A DNA stretch of 64,000 nt from Bathynomus jamesi (GCA_023014485.1 JAJOZX010005606.1:181001-245000), one strand, 5' to 3'; positions 22,346-33,702 are shown, counted from the stretch's first letter. A program made the numbers and translations. Notes: generated from the sequence alone by a model not told the origin.

Positions 22346-22571
22346 TCTCTTTTAGTTGTAAAAGATGAAGTCATGTCTTGCTTAACACTTTATCTTAAAT
22401 TTTAAGCATTTAATTTTGGCTCATATGCGTCTAATTTTAATCCATAATAAAATGCATTTTTCAATTTCCATTTTTAGTTAACTCGGCAGATCATGATGAC
22501 ATCAGATCTGTCAATATGCTGTTTAAAATAAAAATATGGCTTCATCTTCAAATATTTTGCTTATCTGTCTA

Positions 22572-22798
22572 CAGGGTGTCCACAAAGTCACGCATCATAG
22601 GAAAATACATTTATTTTGTTTATTTATTTATTTTTGTTTTATATATTTGTTCGAAATGATTCCCACCAACCTCAAAACATGCTTGTAAACGAAAGAGCAG
22701 GTTTCTTTGAATGTTCCTCAACATATTTGGCCTGATGGAGACATAAATAAATAGACATTACTTATGTTCCTATGATGCGTGACTTTATGGACACCCTG
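22572..22798. mobile_element. 227-bp MITE, TA target duplication
   Basis: The ends CAGGGTGTCCACAAAGTCAC and the inverse copy (GTGACTTTATGGACACCCTG) are flanked by TA at 22570-22571 and 22799-22800. The inverted part extends about 33 bp through GCATCATAGGA. The centre is non-coding. Tc1/mariner-type derivative. Confidence 0.88.
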
Positions 22799-23153
22799 TA
22801 GACATTGTTACCAATCTTCAAATATTTTGTAAAAAAATTCAGCCTATTGAGAATAAAAAACAAAACAGGCCAACATTAAATAATAATAATGTCACCAAAA
22901 TGTGTATATAAACTCGAATAACACCGGTCTGCATGAAAATCGATTTCTTTATTTTGAGTTGTGATTCTGAAGCAGTTCGCTGCGCTGAATTAAAAAATGC
23001 TACCAGTTTTTTTCTATCACCCACAGTTTTAAAGTTATTAGCAAAACAATTTTGGGGCGTTTTGTAATTTTTTACCTTTTTATCTTTAATTAATTTCGTT
23101 TTTTCATATTTTTCAGATAGATAATTCTAACATTACGTCTTTAAAATTTAATA

Positions 23154-23820
23154 ATGGCTTCTAGAGGATGTACCCATAGTCCAGACATATTTGTTATATT
23201 TGTGGTCGGTATTTGTTGTAAAACAAAGGACAAATGTAACGACCTCATTAAGAGAGCTTATCATCTATTTTGGAATTAAATTAAGAGATCAAGACAAAAG
23301 TTGGGCTCCACACAAGGTTTGTCTTACGTGTGTTGCGGCACTAAGGAATTGGAGCAAAGGTAAAAAGAAAAGTTTGCCATTTGGGATCCCTATGGTATGG
23401 CGCGAGCCTAGAAACCATACCGACAACTGCTACTTCTGTTCTTGCAATGTTAAAGGTTATAATGCAAAGAATAAAGAGGGCCTTCAATACCCAAGTCTTC
23501 CATCTGCAATAAGGCCGGTACCCCATGGTCCAGAAGTTCCTATTCCCCGCCCACCCGAGAGTCTGGATCAATACAATTCAGATTCTGATTCAACTCCAAA
23601 TCCAGACAATGATGATGCTTATGAACAGCCAACAGCTGACCGAGATCCTAAACCATTAACCCAAGCCGAACTAAATGACTTAGTCAGGGATTTGAATCTG
23701 CCTAAGGACTCTGCTGAACTTTTGGGGGTCTAGATTGCAGGAGAACAATTTATTGGCATCCGACACATACTTCGCTTGGTAAAGAAGGTAAATATATTTT
23801 GTTTCTTTCAGTTATTTTTT
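23154..23820 (+). pseudogene. GERFHQ-family transposase-like protein, 5' fragment, copy 1
   Basis: An ATG at 23154 starts MASRGCTHSPD. After a frameshift the frame from 23191 carries a ZAD-like zinc-binding region (HKVCLTCVAALRNW), then GIPMVWREPRNHTDNCYFC and an acidic linker. The frame ends at 23733, but the +1 frame continues LQENNLLASDTYFAW, again like copy 2. It aligns collinearly with the first ~200 residues of the protein at 25467-27165. The rest of the protein is absent. Neither TIR of this copy was found. Confidence 0.7.
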
Positions 23821-23918
23821 TATTCTTTCATAAACAAGCAATATGCTTGTCAAGAGATAGGAGCTATTTAATTCTGCTTTAATTAGGTTTTACTCTATCA
23901 CCTAAAGATTTCGTGCTA

Positions 23919-24155
23919 CAAGGGGTGTTGTAATACCTCACCTGTCCCCAAATGTTAACCTCCCATTGATGAGAGGGGAGAGAGTATTTTGCTGGGAACG
24001 GGACTGGTTGTTTTATATATTTACCCTACATTATTATGTAAGCGTTACTGTAGTCAGTAACAACAAAATTTATGGTTTAGCATGTGCAATCCAATGTTGG
24101 TCTCGATAAGATGGCTCACATTTGGGGATAAATGGGGGATTTATGACACACCCTG
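23919..24155. mobile_element. 237-bp TIR element (MITE), TA flanks
   Basis: The left end CAAGGGGTGTTGTAATACC and the right end on the opposite strand, CAGGGTGTGTCATAAATCC, are imperfect inverted repeats. They continue to CCCCAAATGT on both sides. TA occurs at 23917-23918 and 24156-24157. Non-coding and diverged. Confidence 0.65.
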
Positions 24156-24599
24156 TAATAAGAAAACCATACATGATACGGAAAAACTAACTATATTTTT
24201 GAGATCAGCGCACTCAAATTATATAGAATCATCAACTAGTTTGTAAAAATCGATCGACAAGTTTTCAAATGTGTATTGGTGTAATTTTTCAAATAATTAT
24301 TTTGATTGTTCCGATTATTTTAATCTGACCGAGAAGCTGAGCATTACCTGTAACATTGTAGAAGCAGTAAACTACAGTAAGAGAATAGCTTTGTCTTCGC
24401 CTTCGAGCACTGCTCTCTTCAGAAAACTTAATCTTAAAATAGAAAAAATAAATTCCCGATACGCTACATGAAGACTCGGGGAACCATTAGAGAAGTTAGT
24501 AAGTTTAACAGAATCCTCCGATCCACTACAAGAAGAAATTGGAGTATAGTATAAAAGAAACTACTGCGATTCCCTACACCCAGAGTGAGAAATCCGTTG

Positions 24600-24720
24600 C
24601 TGCCACGAGTATGTAAAATATCAATGTATTTTACATACTTCACACATTTTACATATATATTACATTAGATATTACATACCTTTACATACTTTTACGTATT
24701 TTACATACATTCTGGTCCAC
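24600..24720. repeat. TTTTACATAC short imperfect tandem tract
   Basis: The words TATTTTACATAC and TTTACATACTTT recur about eight times within 110 bp. Confidence 0.7.
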
Positions 24721-25170
24721 TGGAATCGGAAGTTGAACCTCCGAGTTGAACCTTATGAACCTCCACTGGGCTGAGGGTTCATTGGACATCCACGTCGAAT
24801 AGACCAACAAGGTAGGTTAAAGGTTAATAACAATGATCTAGTTAAAAATATACAGAAGTTTTAATTGCATTAACTAAATTACTCTTCTCAAGCCCTTTGG
24901 TTCACATTCCACGAACTGAACCCATTCATACACATTAAATTTTGTAATTAACAGAATGATAAGATGAGCTTCGTTTCTTGTTTTAGGTACAGTGAAATTA
25001 GACAAGATCTTTAAAATATTTAAATGTTTCGTCTTGGATGTCGTGGGTTCTATAACAATCAAAAGTTACTGCCATAACTGTTTAATATTTTCTTATTTCA
25101 CTGAGATAGAAAAGGATTAATAAAATTATAAATATGGATATTTCAATTTATTCGTGCCAAACAATGATTA

Positions 25171-27483
25171 CACTGGGGAACAAAAAAAATTTTTTCTTGG
25201 TGCCTGAGATTTTAGACCTTATTCTGGATATTTTCATGCCACTGATTCAGAAAATATCATCCATTTTGTTCTAGCAGCTCTAGTTTTTGAGATATTGCAT
25301 ACGTCATTACCTACTTTATTACCCTTCTGGAACGGTATTATGAGTTGCTCGTAAATCTAAATGCATCTGTATAATTAAATTGTAGCTATGATTTTGCTGA
25401 TGTTGCTGTTTTGCATGTGTATTGTACATGTACTAACGTGAATTCTTTCCTGTTACAGGTGTTGACATGGCTTCATCACGAAGAAAGTGTTTAAATCATC
25501 CAGATGTGTTTTGTTTTATCTGCGGAGAGTACACGTTCATTGAACAGAGAAAAACTATTACTGATTTTGTGAAAAAAGCTTATTTTTGCCTATTTCAAAG
25601 TACAACTAGGGGACCAAGATAAGCCATGGGCTCCTCATGCTGTGTGTAAAACGTGTACGGAGCATCTGCGGCAATGGACCAACGGAAAGAGGAGGTGCCT
25701 GAAATTTGGTATACCAATGGTATGGAGAGAACAGAGAAACCACAGTGATGACTGTTACTTTTGTTTGGTGAATATAAAGGGCATCAATGGACGTAACCGG
25801 AGTAAATGGACGTATCCTGACATAGACTCAGCTAGACGGCCTGTTTCACATTCAGATGAGATACCTGTCCCATCATTCAGCCATCTTCCAGAACTCCCTC
25901 AAGAAGATGATGAATCTGCTACTGACAAAGAAAGCATATGTGGGCAAAATGACAGTGATTTCGAAGGACCGTCATCAGTTGCAGAAGGTTTTAGTCAACA
26001 CGAATTAAACGACCTCATAAGGGACTTAAGTCTTTCGAAGAAATCGTCAGAATTGTTAGCTTCCAGGCTGGGAGAAAAAAATGTACTGCTGCCGGGAACC
26101 AAAATCACGTTATATCGCGACAGAGAAAAGGATTTACTGCCCTTCTTCTCAAAAGAGAACGATTTAGTTTTCTGCAACAATGTGCGCGGATTGCTGATGA
26201 AAATGGGCATATCGGAATACACACCAAGTGAATGGCGGTTATTCATAGATAGCTCCAAACGGAGCCTAAAATGTGTTCTTCTACACAACGGCAACAGATA
26301 CAGATCAATCCCAATTGGTCACTCAGTCGGTATGAGAGAAGAGCACGGGACAGTCGCCCTAGTCCTAGAAAAGATATCATACCGAGACCACCAATGGGTG
26401 ATCTGTGTGGATCTGAAGATGGTGAATTTTCTCCTGGGCCAGCAGAGCGGGTACACCAAGTACCCGTGCTTTATATGTCTCTGGGACAGTAGAGCTAAAG
26501 ATGAACACTGGGTGAGAAGACAGTGGCCTCTGAGAGAAAACATGGTGGTTGGAGAAAAAAATATCATCAAAGAAGCTTTGGTTGACAGAGAAAGGATCAT
26601 ATTGCCACCACTGCACATCAAACTAGGTTTGATGAAACAATTTATAAAGGCTTTGAACAGAGATGGGATGTGTTTTGGCTACATATGTAGAAAATTTCCT
26701 GCGCTGAGCATGGAAAAGCTGAAGGCAGGTATTTTCGATGGACCGCAAATCCGGGAACTCATGAAAGACCCGCGTTTCCAAGATTCAATGGACAACATTG
26801 AGGCACGTGCGTGGTCATCGTTTAGTATGGTTGTGAAGAATTTCCTTGGGAACTATAAGGCCGATAACTACGGTGAACTAGTGGAGAATATGCTCTCTTC
26901 TTTTTGTAAACTTGGCTGTAAAATGAGCATCAAACTGCATTACCTCCACAGTCATTTGGATCGTTTCCCAGATAACCTCGGTGATCTAAGCGAGGAACAG
27001 GGTGAACGATTTCACCAAGAACTAAGGACCATGGAAGAACGGTACCGCGGACGATGGGATACTCACATGATGGCAGATTACTGCTGGAGCATCCAACGCG
27101 AATGTCCTGGCACATCTCATCGCAAGAAATCTCAGAAACGCGGTTTATGTGAGATGTCTCAATGAAAGAACTTTTTTTGCCGTTCGTGTCTCAAGCTTGT
27201 TTGAATTTAAGAAATATTTTTCGCACCTTATGCTTGTTTGATGTTAATACACTATTTTTGCTGACATTCATCATACTTTTGTATTCAATTGACAACAACA
27301 GTGATTGCCAGTCAGCAATTATATAATATTATATACATTATATAGAAATATATATAGATATATATCATATCTTGATAAGCAGAGCTGATGGAGAAAAACT
27401 AATGTCACTTTTAGAATCAGCGACCTCAATATACCCAGAAACAGGTCTAACATCTAAGTCACCAAAAGTTGTGTTCCCCAGTA
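25171..27483 (+). mobile_element. CACTGGGG-ended DNA transposon, copy 2
   Basis: The left end CACTGGGGAACA (25171) and the right end TGTTCCCCAGT (27472-27482) are inverted repeats. They enclose the single long transposase gene, giving an element of about 2.3 kb. The right end is shared with the partial copy at 33703-34816, whose last base restores a full GTTCCCCAGTG. CACTG ends recall the CMC group (EnSpm, Chapaev), but that assignment is only suggestive. No clear target duplication could be read, so one flank may be altered. Confidence 0.75.
25467..27165 (+). CDS. GERFHQ-family transposase-like protein, near full length
   Basis: The ATG at 25467 follows a good splice acceptor (TTCCTGTTACAG, 25448-25459). 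A frameshift near 25600 separates the first 45 residues (FCFICGEYTF) from the open frame of 507 residues to 27165. Order: ZAD-like zinc region (VCKTCTEHLRQW), GIPMVWREQRNHSDDCYFC, acidic linker, QHELNDLIRDL, then a large C-terminal domain with KYPCFICLWDSRA, PPLHIKLGLMKQF, GPQIRELMKDP, FLGNYKADNY, SHLDRFP and GERFHQELRTMEERY. I know this family as uncharacterised arthropod proteins. The TIRs indicate a transposase; catalytic residues are not established. The acidic and His-rich conserved blocks are candidates. Confidence 0.75.
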
Positions 27484-27584
27484 ATCAGTCAGGAGGGCCA
27501 GAAACTGGCACAACACTCGCACGCACTAGTGATGGATTTAGTTGTGCCGAAACTCTTGTGAAATAAGAAATCACCTTTATTATA

Positions 27585-27868
27585 TATACCTTTGGTTAGC
27601 TTCCGCCCGAATTGTTCATTCTGATGAAGGTCAAGCTTTTCACTCCACCTTAGACCTAGTTTAACGTGGAATCCGAACCACGCCCCATCAGCAGCCCAGC
27701 GTCTTAACCACTAGGCCACCTAGGGTACTCATTTATCTACCAGCCACTTTATTGTGTGGAAGGATGAACATCTGGGTTTTGCTGCGCGCCGACTGCCGTC
27801 GGGTCTCGAACCCGGGGCCGATGGATTCGTAGTCAGCGACGCTAACCACTACACCACCGAGGCGCAAC
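27585..27868 (-). mobile_element. Dimeric tRNA-derived SINE, copy 1
   Basis: Read on the minus strand it starts with one tRNA-like unit (box A TGGTGTAGTGGTTAGCGTC, box B GGGTTCGAGACCC). A linker with CGCGCAGCAAAACCCAG follows. A second tRNA-like unit comes next (TGGCCTAGTGGTTAAGACG, then GTGGTTCGGATTCCACG), then a body ending CAATTCGGGCGGAAGCTAACC and a (TA)-rich tail. It is about 92 percent like the copy at 49346-49632 by eye. Two complete box A/B pairs make it a dimeric SINE. Confidence 0.85.
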
Positions 27869-27954
27869 TCTAAATATATTTCCGCCTGCAGTCTTTTCAT
27901 TCGGTTATACAAGTATGTTAGGGCCATTTATGCTTATTTGCTATATTTCTTAAA

Positions 27955-28725
27955 TTGTTGTTGCTTGAGAGCGACCTGCCCATTTAGTGTGTGTGGGGGG
28001 GGGGGGCAGTTTTATATTTAGTTTTCGGGACAAGTTGCATCTGCTTCTTCTATTGTACTCGTAATGTTTAGTTCTGCATCTATCTCTTAGAGTGTAGCGT
28101 CGGTTAGGTCGCTACCTCCATATGCGCCCAGCATTTGTTTGTAGCGCACCCAGTTAGCTCGCTTGTAGGCTTTCCTCTCTCTGACTGGGATATGGATTGG
28201 GTTTGCAAAAATAAGCATGATTACGGGAAGATGATCACTTGGCGTAATTGGGCCTTCTTTAATGTGGTAGTTGAATTGGTTGCTTGTTATTCATTAACAC
28301 TATATCTGGCCGGGTGGCAGATCTGTTTGTAATGAAGATTGGGAATTCGGGTCCAACTCTCTCAACTATATTCCTCTCCAAAAGCGTACCTAATCAAATT
28401 GTCGCCGATTCTGTTGAGGACTGTGTACCCGGCGGCTGCACAGCGGGCATTCAGATCGCCCATAAGTATGACCGAGATATTTCTATTGAATAGGTTAATG
28501 AGGTTGTGCAGTGGCAGGTAGTTTCTCCTCAGTGGTTGGTAGCCAACTGCTATTCTTATTTCTCCCATTTCTGTGCTTATAGTGATGGATAGGTAAGCTT
28601 CGTCCAGGGGCTCTCCTTCTTTGTATTGGATTCCTCTTTTAATTGCTATTGCTACTCCGTCATAATGTTCATTGCTGTCGGTTTTTTTTTGATAATGTTG
28701 TAGTTAAATATCTTGAGTTTCCTGT
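27955..28725 (-). pseudogene. I-like LINE endonuclease fragment
   Basis: Minus-strand frames give GVAIAIKRGIQY, then VILMGDLNARCAA (catalytic Asp/Asn block), then RPDIVLMNN, GPITPSDHLPVIM and a trailing RANWVRYKQM. This is the AP-endonuclease domain of an I- or Jockey-type non-LTR element. Two or three frameshifts break it. RT is missing, so the copy stops before the palm domain. It is bounded by a (TA)n array on its 5' side and by a C-rich run on the 3' side. A different family from the LINE at 6886-9818 is likely, since the spacing of motifs differs. Confidence 0.75.
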
Positions 28726-28734
28726 CATCTTTCA

Positions 28735-28741
28735 TATATAT

Positions 28742-28811
<70 letters not shown>
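28735..28811. repeat. (TA)n microsatellite
   Basis: A long TA array with one AAA interruption. It is the target of the hAT element that starts at 28812. Confidence 0.9.
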
Positions 28812-28814
<3 letters not shown>

Positions 28815-30091
28815 TGATGTAGGTCACATCCGCATCCGCGGAACATCCGCACATTTTCTCGCATCCGCACTTTGGACTGCGGATGTCGTTCGGATGTGGA
28901 CGTTGAGATAAAACGTCATTAATAAGCGGAAATTATCAAATTCTACTATATTAATAGAACTAGTTCATTGTGCGCAAAAGTGATGCAAGCGACAAGACGA
29001 GAGGCTGTTCTTGTATGAAGTTACTCTCTTGCAACCTACTTAGATCCACGTTACAAAGCTAAGTTATTTTCACCTAGTACATTAGAACGAGTTAAATCAT
29101 CACTTGGCAAAACAGTTGAAGAGCTTCAATCTCTTGAATCTGTCGCTTCGCCACCCACCAAAAGAATAAAAGTTTCAGTGACAGAACCAACACCTTCAAC
29201 AAGCAAATCTATCACAGAATCTCTCTCTCAGTTTCTTGAGTCAAGCAGCGATGACGAGACCTACGCGATGTCAAAAGATGTAGTAAAAATGATCGAGAGC
29301 TATCACCAAGAAAAACGCCTGGCTGCATGTGACAATCCTATTAGTTGGTGGAAAAATACGCAGAATATCTATCCATGCTTGAGTAAACTTGCAAGGAAAC
29401 ATTTAGCCTGTCCTCCAACAAACGTACCAAGCGAGAGATTATTTAGCAGAGCAGTGCTGGATTAATATATGATGAAAAGAGAAACAGACTGGCAGCAGAA
29501 AAGGCAGAAAAATTAATGTTCCTTAAGCATAACCTTCCTATAATTAAGCTTGAATATTAAACGATGAACATCTTAGTTTACTTTATTTTAATTACTCATT
29601 TATAAATATGCCTAATAAAACTTTAAACTTAATATAAATAGTTATCAAGCTAATTAAAGATCTCTTTCTATAAGGGTGGAGGTTGGGGAAAGAGGTCGGT
29701 GGGGTGAATTTGAGTTGGGTTCACGTCCCGCATCCTGGTAACACAATTATGGTTTCTAATTGTGGCTGAAACTCAACAAAATATAACGAATTTATTTGCA
29801 GACGAATTCACTAATTGATTTCTATATTAGTTAGATGCTTGCTATTATTTTATATGTTCAGGGAAAAGTACAGCAATTATTGTACAATTAATCAATTATA
29901 CTACATTATAATTACAGCTCTCTCTATATAATAACTTATTATATACGTTAAACACAACAAATCTCGAATATATCCTAAAAAATAACGAAAATGTAGACAT
30001 CCGCATCCGCATCCGCATCCGCGGATGTTGAAATCAAACATCCTCATCCGCATCCGCGGATGTGAAAAAAATGACATCCGCTACATCACTA
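28812..30091 (+). mobile_element. hAT deletion derivative with GCGGAT hexamer ends
   Basis: The ends TAGTGATGTA and TACATCACTA are flanked by ATATATAT on both sides (28804-28811, 30092-30099). This is an 8-bp duplication within the TA array. Subterminal regions are built of ATCCGC/GCGGAT hexamers on both strands. Only the C-terminal part of the transposase remains. A segment at 29670-29745 with CCTCTTTCCCCAACC on the opposite strand recurs in the hAT at 39541-42901 in the corresponding place, so the two are related families. Confidence 0.88.
29018..29560 (+). pseudogene. hAT (BED-type) transposase, C-terminal part
   Basis: The frame reads TYLDPRYKAKLF (a conserved block before the dimerisation domain) and a Ser-rich acidic linker. 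NPISWWKNTQNIYPCLSKLARKHL and VPSERLFSRA, the hAT dimerisation motif, follow. A frameshift near 29458 moves the final block (YDEKRNRLAAEKAEKLMFLKH) to another frame. The BED finger and the catalytic residues are deleted, so this copy cannot encode an active enzyme. It resembles ZBED4-like hAT proteins. Confidence 0.8.
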
Positions 30092-30216
30092 ATATATATA
30101 TCACATGTGAGCAAATCAAACCCACATTATAAGTTATTTCGTTGGATTCAGAATTGAATTAAAATTTTTAAATCTATTTGGATTTGGATTTGTATAATAT
30201 AGATGTTCCTTAAGTA

Positions 30217-30219
<3 letters not shown>

Positions 30220-30262
<43 letters not shown>
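30220..30262. repeat. (TA)n microsatellite
   Basis: TA array bordering a TA-flanked MITE. Confidence 0.9.
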
Positions 30263-30265
<3 letters not shown>

Positions 30266-30266
30266 A

Positions 30267-30492
30267 CAGTCAATATGTAAAATTAGGCAATTTATTAAAT
30301 GCTCGATTTACTTAATACCTAATTAAAGCTAACCATGAATTTTTAGGCAATATATTGGGAAATACCAGTGGGCATGCGTATGCAGCATTACCAGAAAGGT
30401 TAGGATAGGTTAGGTTTTGTGTGTATCACCAATTTGACACATTGCCTGAATTTCAATCAATTTATAAATTGCCTAATTTTAGACATTGACTG
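30267..30492. mobile_element. 226-bp MITE, TA target duplication
   Basis: The ends CAGTCAATATGTAAAATTAG and its inverse counterpart (CTAATTTTAGACATTGACTG, 30473-30492) continue through GCAATTTAT. TA lies on both sides (30265-30266, 30493-30494). The centre has TTAGGATAGGTTAGGTTTTG and no ORF. It lies between two TA arrays. Confidence 0.85.
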
Positions 30493-30496
30493 TAAT

Positions 30497-30502
30497 ATAT
30501 AT

Positions 30503-30549
<47 letters not shown>

Positions 30550-30551
30550 TA
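30497..30551. repeat. (TA)n microsatellite
   Basis: TA array with AA interruptions, abutting the SINE palindrome. Confidence 0.9.
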
Positions 30552-30552
30552 T

Positions 30553-30820
30553 CGTAAAGAACGACGCTTGTATAGGAGATATTCCGCGCAAGACGAGAAA
30601 GAGAAAACAACAAATGAAAAAATGAAGTACCACCTGGGAATCGAACCCGGGATCTTCCGATTGCCGGTCAGACGCGATAACCACTACACCATGGACTCGC
30701 GTCTGACCGGCAATCGGAAGATCCCGGGTTCGATTCCCAGGTGGTACTTCATTTTTTCATTGTTGTTTTCTCTTTCTCGTCTTGCGCGGAATATCTCCTA
30801 TACAAGCGTCGTTCTTTACG
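30553..30820. mobile_element. tRNA-Arg-like SINE palindrome (head to head)
   Basis: Two copies of one SINE meet head to head. The minus-strand copy has a full head (box A TGGTGTAGTGGTTATCGCG, box B GGTTCGATTCC). The plus-strand copy starts at CGCGTCTGACC and lacks box A. The arms (about 120 bp each) are nearly identical, including the body with AAGAACGACGCTTGTATAGG. The unpaired centre is the box A segment, about 20 bases. Head similarity to tRNA-Arg is by eye (GCGTCTGAC, ATC-GAAGAT). Confidence 0.8.
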
Positions 30821-31099
30821 TTATTTATACTGCGTGTTCTTTGCAGTTGAATGTATATATATATATATATATATTAAAAGTGAGATGGTGAAATGTGTGA
30901 ATATGTTGTTACCAGGTGAACAGTGAACACTTCATTGAACTCCTTAATTAATAAGGCGAAATTTTAATCTAATTGTCCTAAACTCAATGTTGAAATAAAG
31001 ACTGCTAATTAACGTTGCTAATTAAGCCTTCCCAATATAAGCTTTGAAGAAATTTTCATATTTTTAGTTTACGTACGAATATATATATATATATATATA

Positions 31100-31671
31100 C
31101 AGGGTGTCCGAGAATTATCTGTACAATTTTTGGCTGTTATTAAAAGTCAACCATGAAGTGTAGAAATTTCAGTGTTGTCCCATTTTACAGAGAATCTCAT
31201 TAAGTTTTTTCTGATACCAAGTTTTGACAAGTTTTTTAGAAATTCCAGTGTGTCCGAAAATTATCTGTAAAATTTCATCTTTTAATAAAATTCTTGATAA
31301 CAACGTAAAATTCTTAAACAAGATTATTCAGAATCTGTATTTTCAAAAGTTTCTTTTATTAAAGTAACGTTGTTACAAACATTCGATATGTGCACCATCA
31401 GTGATTCGCAAAACATCCAATCGATAATCCAAATGTTGCCATGTACGCTGCAGCATATCCACATCAATTCGCTCAATAGCAGCTGTGATTCTTGCTTTTA
31501 AATCATCAATGTCTGTCACCCGCGTACAAAAAAGAAAAACTTGTCAAAACTTGTTATCAGCAAAAACTTAATGAGTTTCTCTGTAAAATAGGACAACACT
31601 GGAATTTCTACACTTCATGGTTGACTTTTAATAACAGCCAAAAATTGTACAGATAATTCTCGGACACCCTG
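31100..31671 (-). mobile_element. mariner-derived MITE with long TIRs, copy 1
   Basis: TIRs of about 170 bp begin CAGGGTGTCCGAGAATTATC and end in the inverse sequence, with TA on each side (31098-31099, 31672-31673). The interior, read on the minus strand, keeps the tail of a mariner-type transposase: VTDIDDLKARIT, LQRTWQHL, RLDVLRITDGAHIECL. The rest of the gene is deleted. It is 572 bp and about 95 percent like the copy at 51100-51672, in opposite orientation. Confidence 0.92.
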
Positions 31672-31679
31672 TATATATA

Positions 31680-33219
31680 CCGGGTAGACGAAAAAACCTG
31701 GACACTTTTGTTTTTCCTACAAATTTCAAACAAGTCAAGCTAATACACCCAAATTAGTACAAGATGTAGCCAATAGTATGATTATCATGTGCTATAAACC
31801 TCAGTTAATTATCTTTGGTCGTTTCTTAATTATAAAAAATTTAACTTGACGAAACAAACAGCGAGATTTCGTGAAGCTGCCTACGCCCTTGGATGTGTCA
31901 GATATTCGCTACAAAACAAGCAATTTGCGCATGCTCACCTAAGACAATGATAAGTGGCCACATGGCGAATTGGTAGGCTAGCAGTGTCAGGTTTCTTTAA
32001 GAAGTGTTGGCTGATGGAATGTTTTTTCTTATTTTTTTTCTTGTGGTGTTAATTAAAATTATATCGTAATGGTTTTAAGTAAAGAAGACTTAGCTGTTAT
32101 AAAGGCGTGTTTTTCTGAGAAAGGAGTGCTAGAAAAATAATTAGGGAATTTCCGGGAAAAAATTGGAAAAGAAGTATAGTACAATATGTAATAAATAAAA
32201 TTAGACAATCAGGGTCAACTGACAGAAAACGTGGCAGCGGTCGTCCGCGTACTGCTCGGACTCGAGAAAACGAAATGGCGAATAATTTAAATATTTCGCG
32301 CAACAGTGTCAAAAACATAATGAAAAGTAAAGGAATCAGATCTTTTAAAAGATTGAGTGCCCCCAGAATAACAAAAGAAGCCATGGGAAAACGGTTAGAA
32401 AGGTGTAATTCTTTGTACAGGAAATTTAATTTAGCAGACATTAAACGCATGTTTTTTCAAGATGAGTCCGGCTTTACATTAACTGTATCAACAAATCGAC
32501 AAAACAACCGAGTCAATGCATTAACTTCAAAATCGGAAATCCCGCCAGACCGTCTTTATCATCCAATTTCACGATTTTCCAAGAAACTAATGGTATCTTG
32601 TGGTGTTTCTTACAATGTAAAAACAAAATTATTCTTTACTGATCCACAGAAAACAAAAATGAACTCGCAAAATTACACTGAACACCTCGGAGAACATTTA
32701 CCGGAATGCCAAGACCTGTACCCGAACGAAGATTTTATTTTTGTTCAAGACAATACACCATCTCATTCAGCAAAGGCAACCTAAGAATTTTTGATGGCGA
32801 ACATTCCTAAATTCATAAAAAGTGAAGAATGGCCACCAAATTCTCCTGACTTAAATCCACTGGATTACTTTGTGTGGAATGAGCTGAAGTCATTGGTGTA
32901 CCATGGTCGCAGGGAACCATTTTCAAACCTGGAAGCACTTAGACAAAGAATTGAGGTTGTTTGGTCTATGGTGTCCCAAGACAAAATCAAGTCATCCATA
33001 GATCAGTGGAAAAGGAGAGTACTGGCCGTAATTCAAGAAAATGGGGGGGGGGGCAATAAAACATCGATTTCAATAGGGTAAGTTTTATGAGTTCCATTGA
33101 AATTTTTAGCACATGATAACTATACTATTGGTTACATCTTGTACTAATTTAGGTGTATTAGCTTGATTAGTTTGAAATTTGTAGGAAAAACAAGTGTCCA
33201 GGTTTTTTTCGTCCACCCG

Positions 33220-33220
<1 letters not shown>
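31680..33220 (+). mobile_element. DD37D Tc1/mariner element with ~120-bp TIRs
   Basis: Left CCGGGTAGACGAAAAAACCT and right, inverted, CCGGGTGGACGAAAAAAACC define termini. The similarity continues about 120 bp on each side (AATTAGTACAAGATGTA, CCAATAGTAT, TTATCATGTGCTA). TA-rich microsatellites flank both ends, so the exact target duplication cannot be read. It contains one transposase gene. Directly to its left is the 572-bp MITE, to its right a (TA)n array and LINE tails. Confidence 0.88.
32070..33081 (+). pseudogene. DD37D transposase, one frameshift and one stop
   Basis: An ATG at 32070 starts MVLSKEDLAVIKACF. A frameshift near 32128 leads to the HTH-containing frame (RKIIREFPGKNW, GSGRPRTART). 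From 32275 the frame runs ISRNSVKNIM and FFQDESGF (first Asp). The second Asp is in VQDNTPSHSAKAT. An in-frame TAA at 32782, one base from a Gln codon, follows. The third catalytic position is the Asp in SPDLNPLDYFVW, 37 residues after the second, giving DD37D. The final block is KRRVLAVIQENGG. A short segment before ISRNSV seems missing compared with relatives. It encoded a cut-and-paste transposase inserting at TA. Confidence 0.88.

Positions 33221-33223
<3 letters not shown>

Positions 33224-33270
<47 letters not shown>
33224..33270. repeat. (TA)n microsatellite
   Basis: TA array at the 3' border of the DD37D element. Confidence 0.9.
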
Positions 33271-33274
<4 letters not shown>

Positions 33275-33338
33275 ACAACCTTACAAAGGTTCCGCGTGAT
33301 GATTTCTCATTTCGCGAAGGTCAAGCTTGTCGCCCCTC

Positions 33339-33343
<5 letters not shown>
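33271..33343 (-). mobile_element. LINE 3'-tail fragment, minus strand
   Basis: About 73 bp matches the 3' end of the LINE at 1333-1975 in inverse orientation, including the AAGGTTGTAAGG tail and the CATTTCGCGAAGGTCAAG block. A related but diverged plus-strand fragment lies at 33398-33480, beyond a second TA array. Confidence 0.75.

Positions 33344-33397
<54 letters not shown>
33341..33397. repeat. (TA)n microsatellite
   Basis: TA array between two LINE-tail fragments. Confidence 0.9.
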
Positions 33398-33398
<1 letters not shown>

Positions 33399-33702
33399 GC
33401 CTTAGAGACGGGGCCACCAGCTTGACATCCGCGTGAAGAGAGACCAACGCACGAAACAACATAAGGTTCATAAGGTGTATATTATATATATATATATTAG
33501 GGTGTCACTTATTTTTCAACTTTTAAGTTTCCGTGCTCTGACCCCATCAAAGTATGCCATATGATGTAAAAACACTGTGTACAAAGTTTTATTGAGATAT
33601 TTTAATATTTAGAGGTCGCTCAACGGCTTCGAAGTATTGGATATGAGATTCTCAGAAAGTGTGAATATAAACAATTTGCAAATGTATTTAAACAATTTAT
33701 TA

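Larger units (their letters stand above)
20917..22570. other. AT-rich spacer with (TA)n and a dispersed repeat
   Basis: No ORF with recognisable content. It holds a (TA)n array at 21863-21915, a short TACAGTATA repeat at 22083-22115, and a dispersed repeat at 22158-22345, listed separately. Confidence 0.5.

Noticed and set aside
30600..30745. Two tRNA-Arg genes in a divergent pair
   Set aside because: One copy lacks box A, the acceptor stem does not close, and both continue into a shared SINE body.
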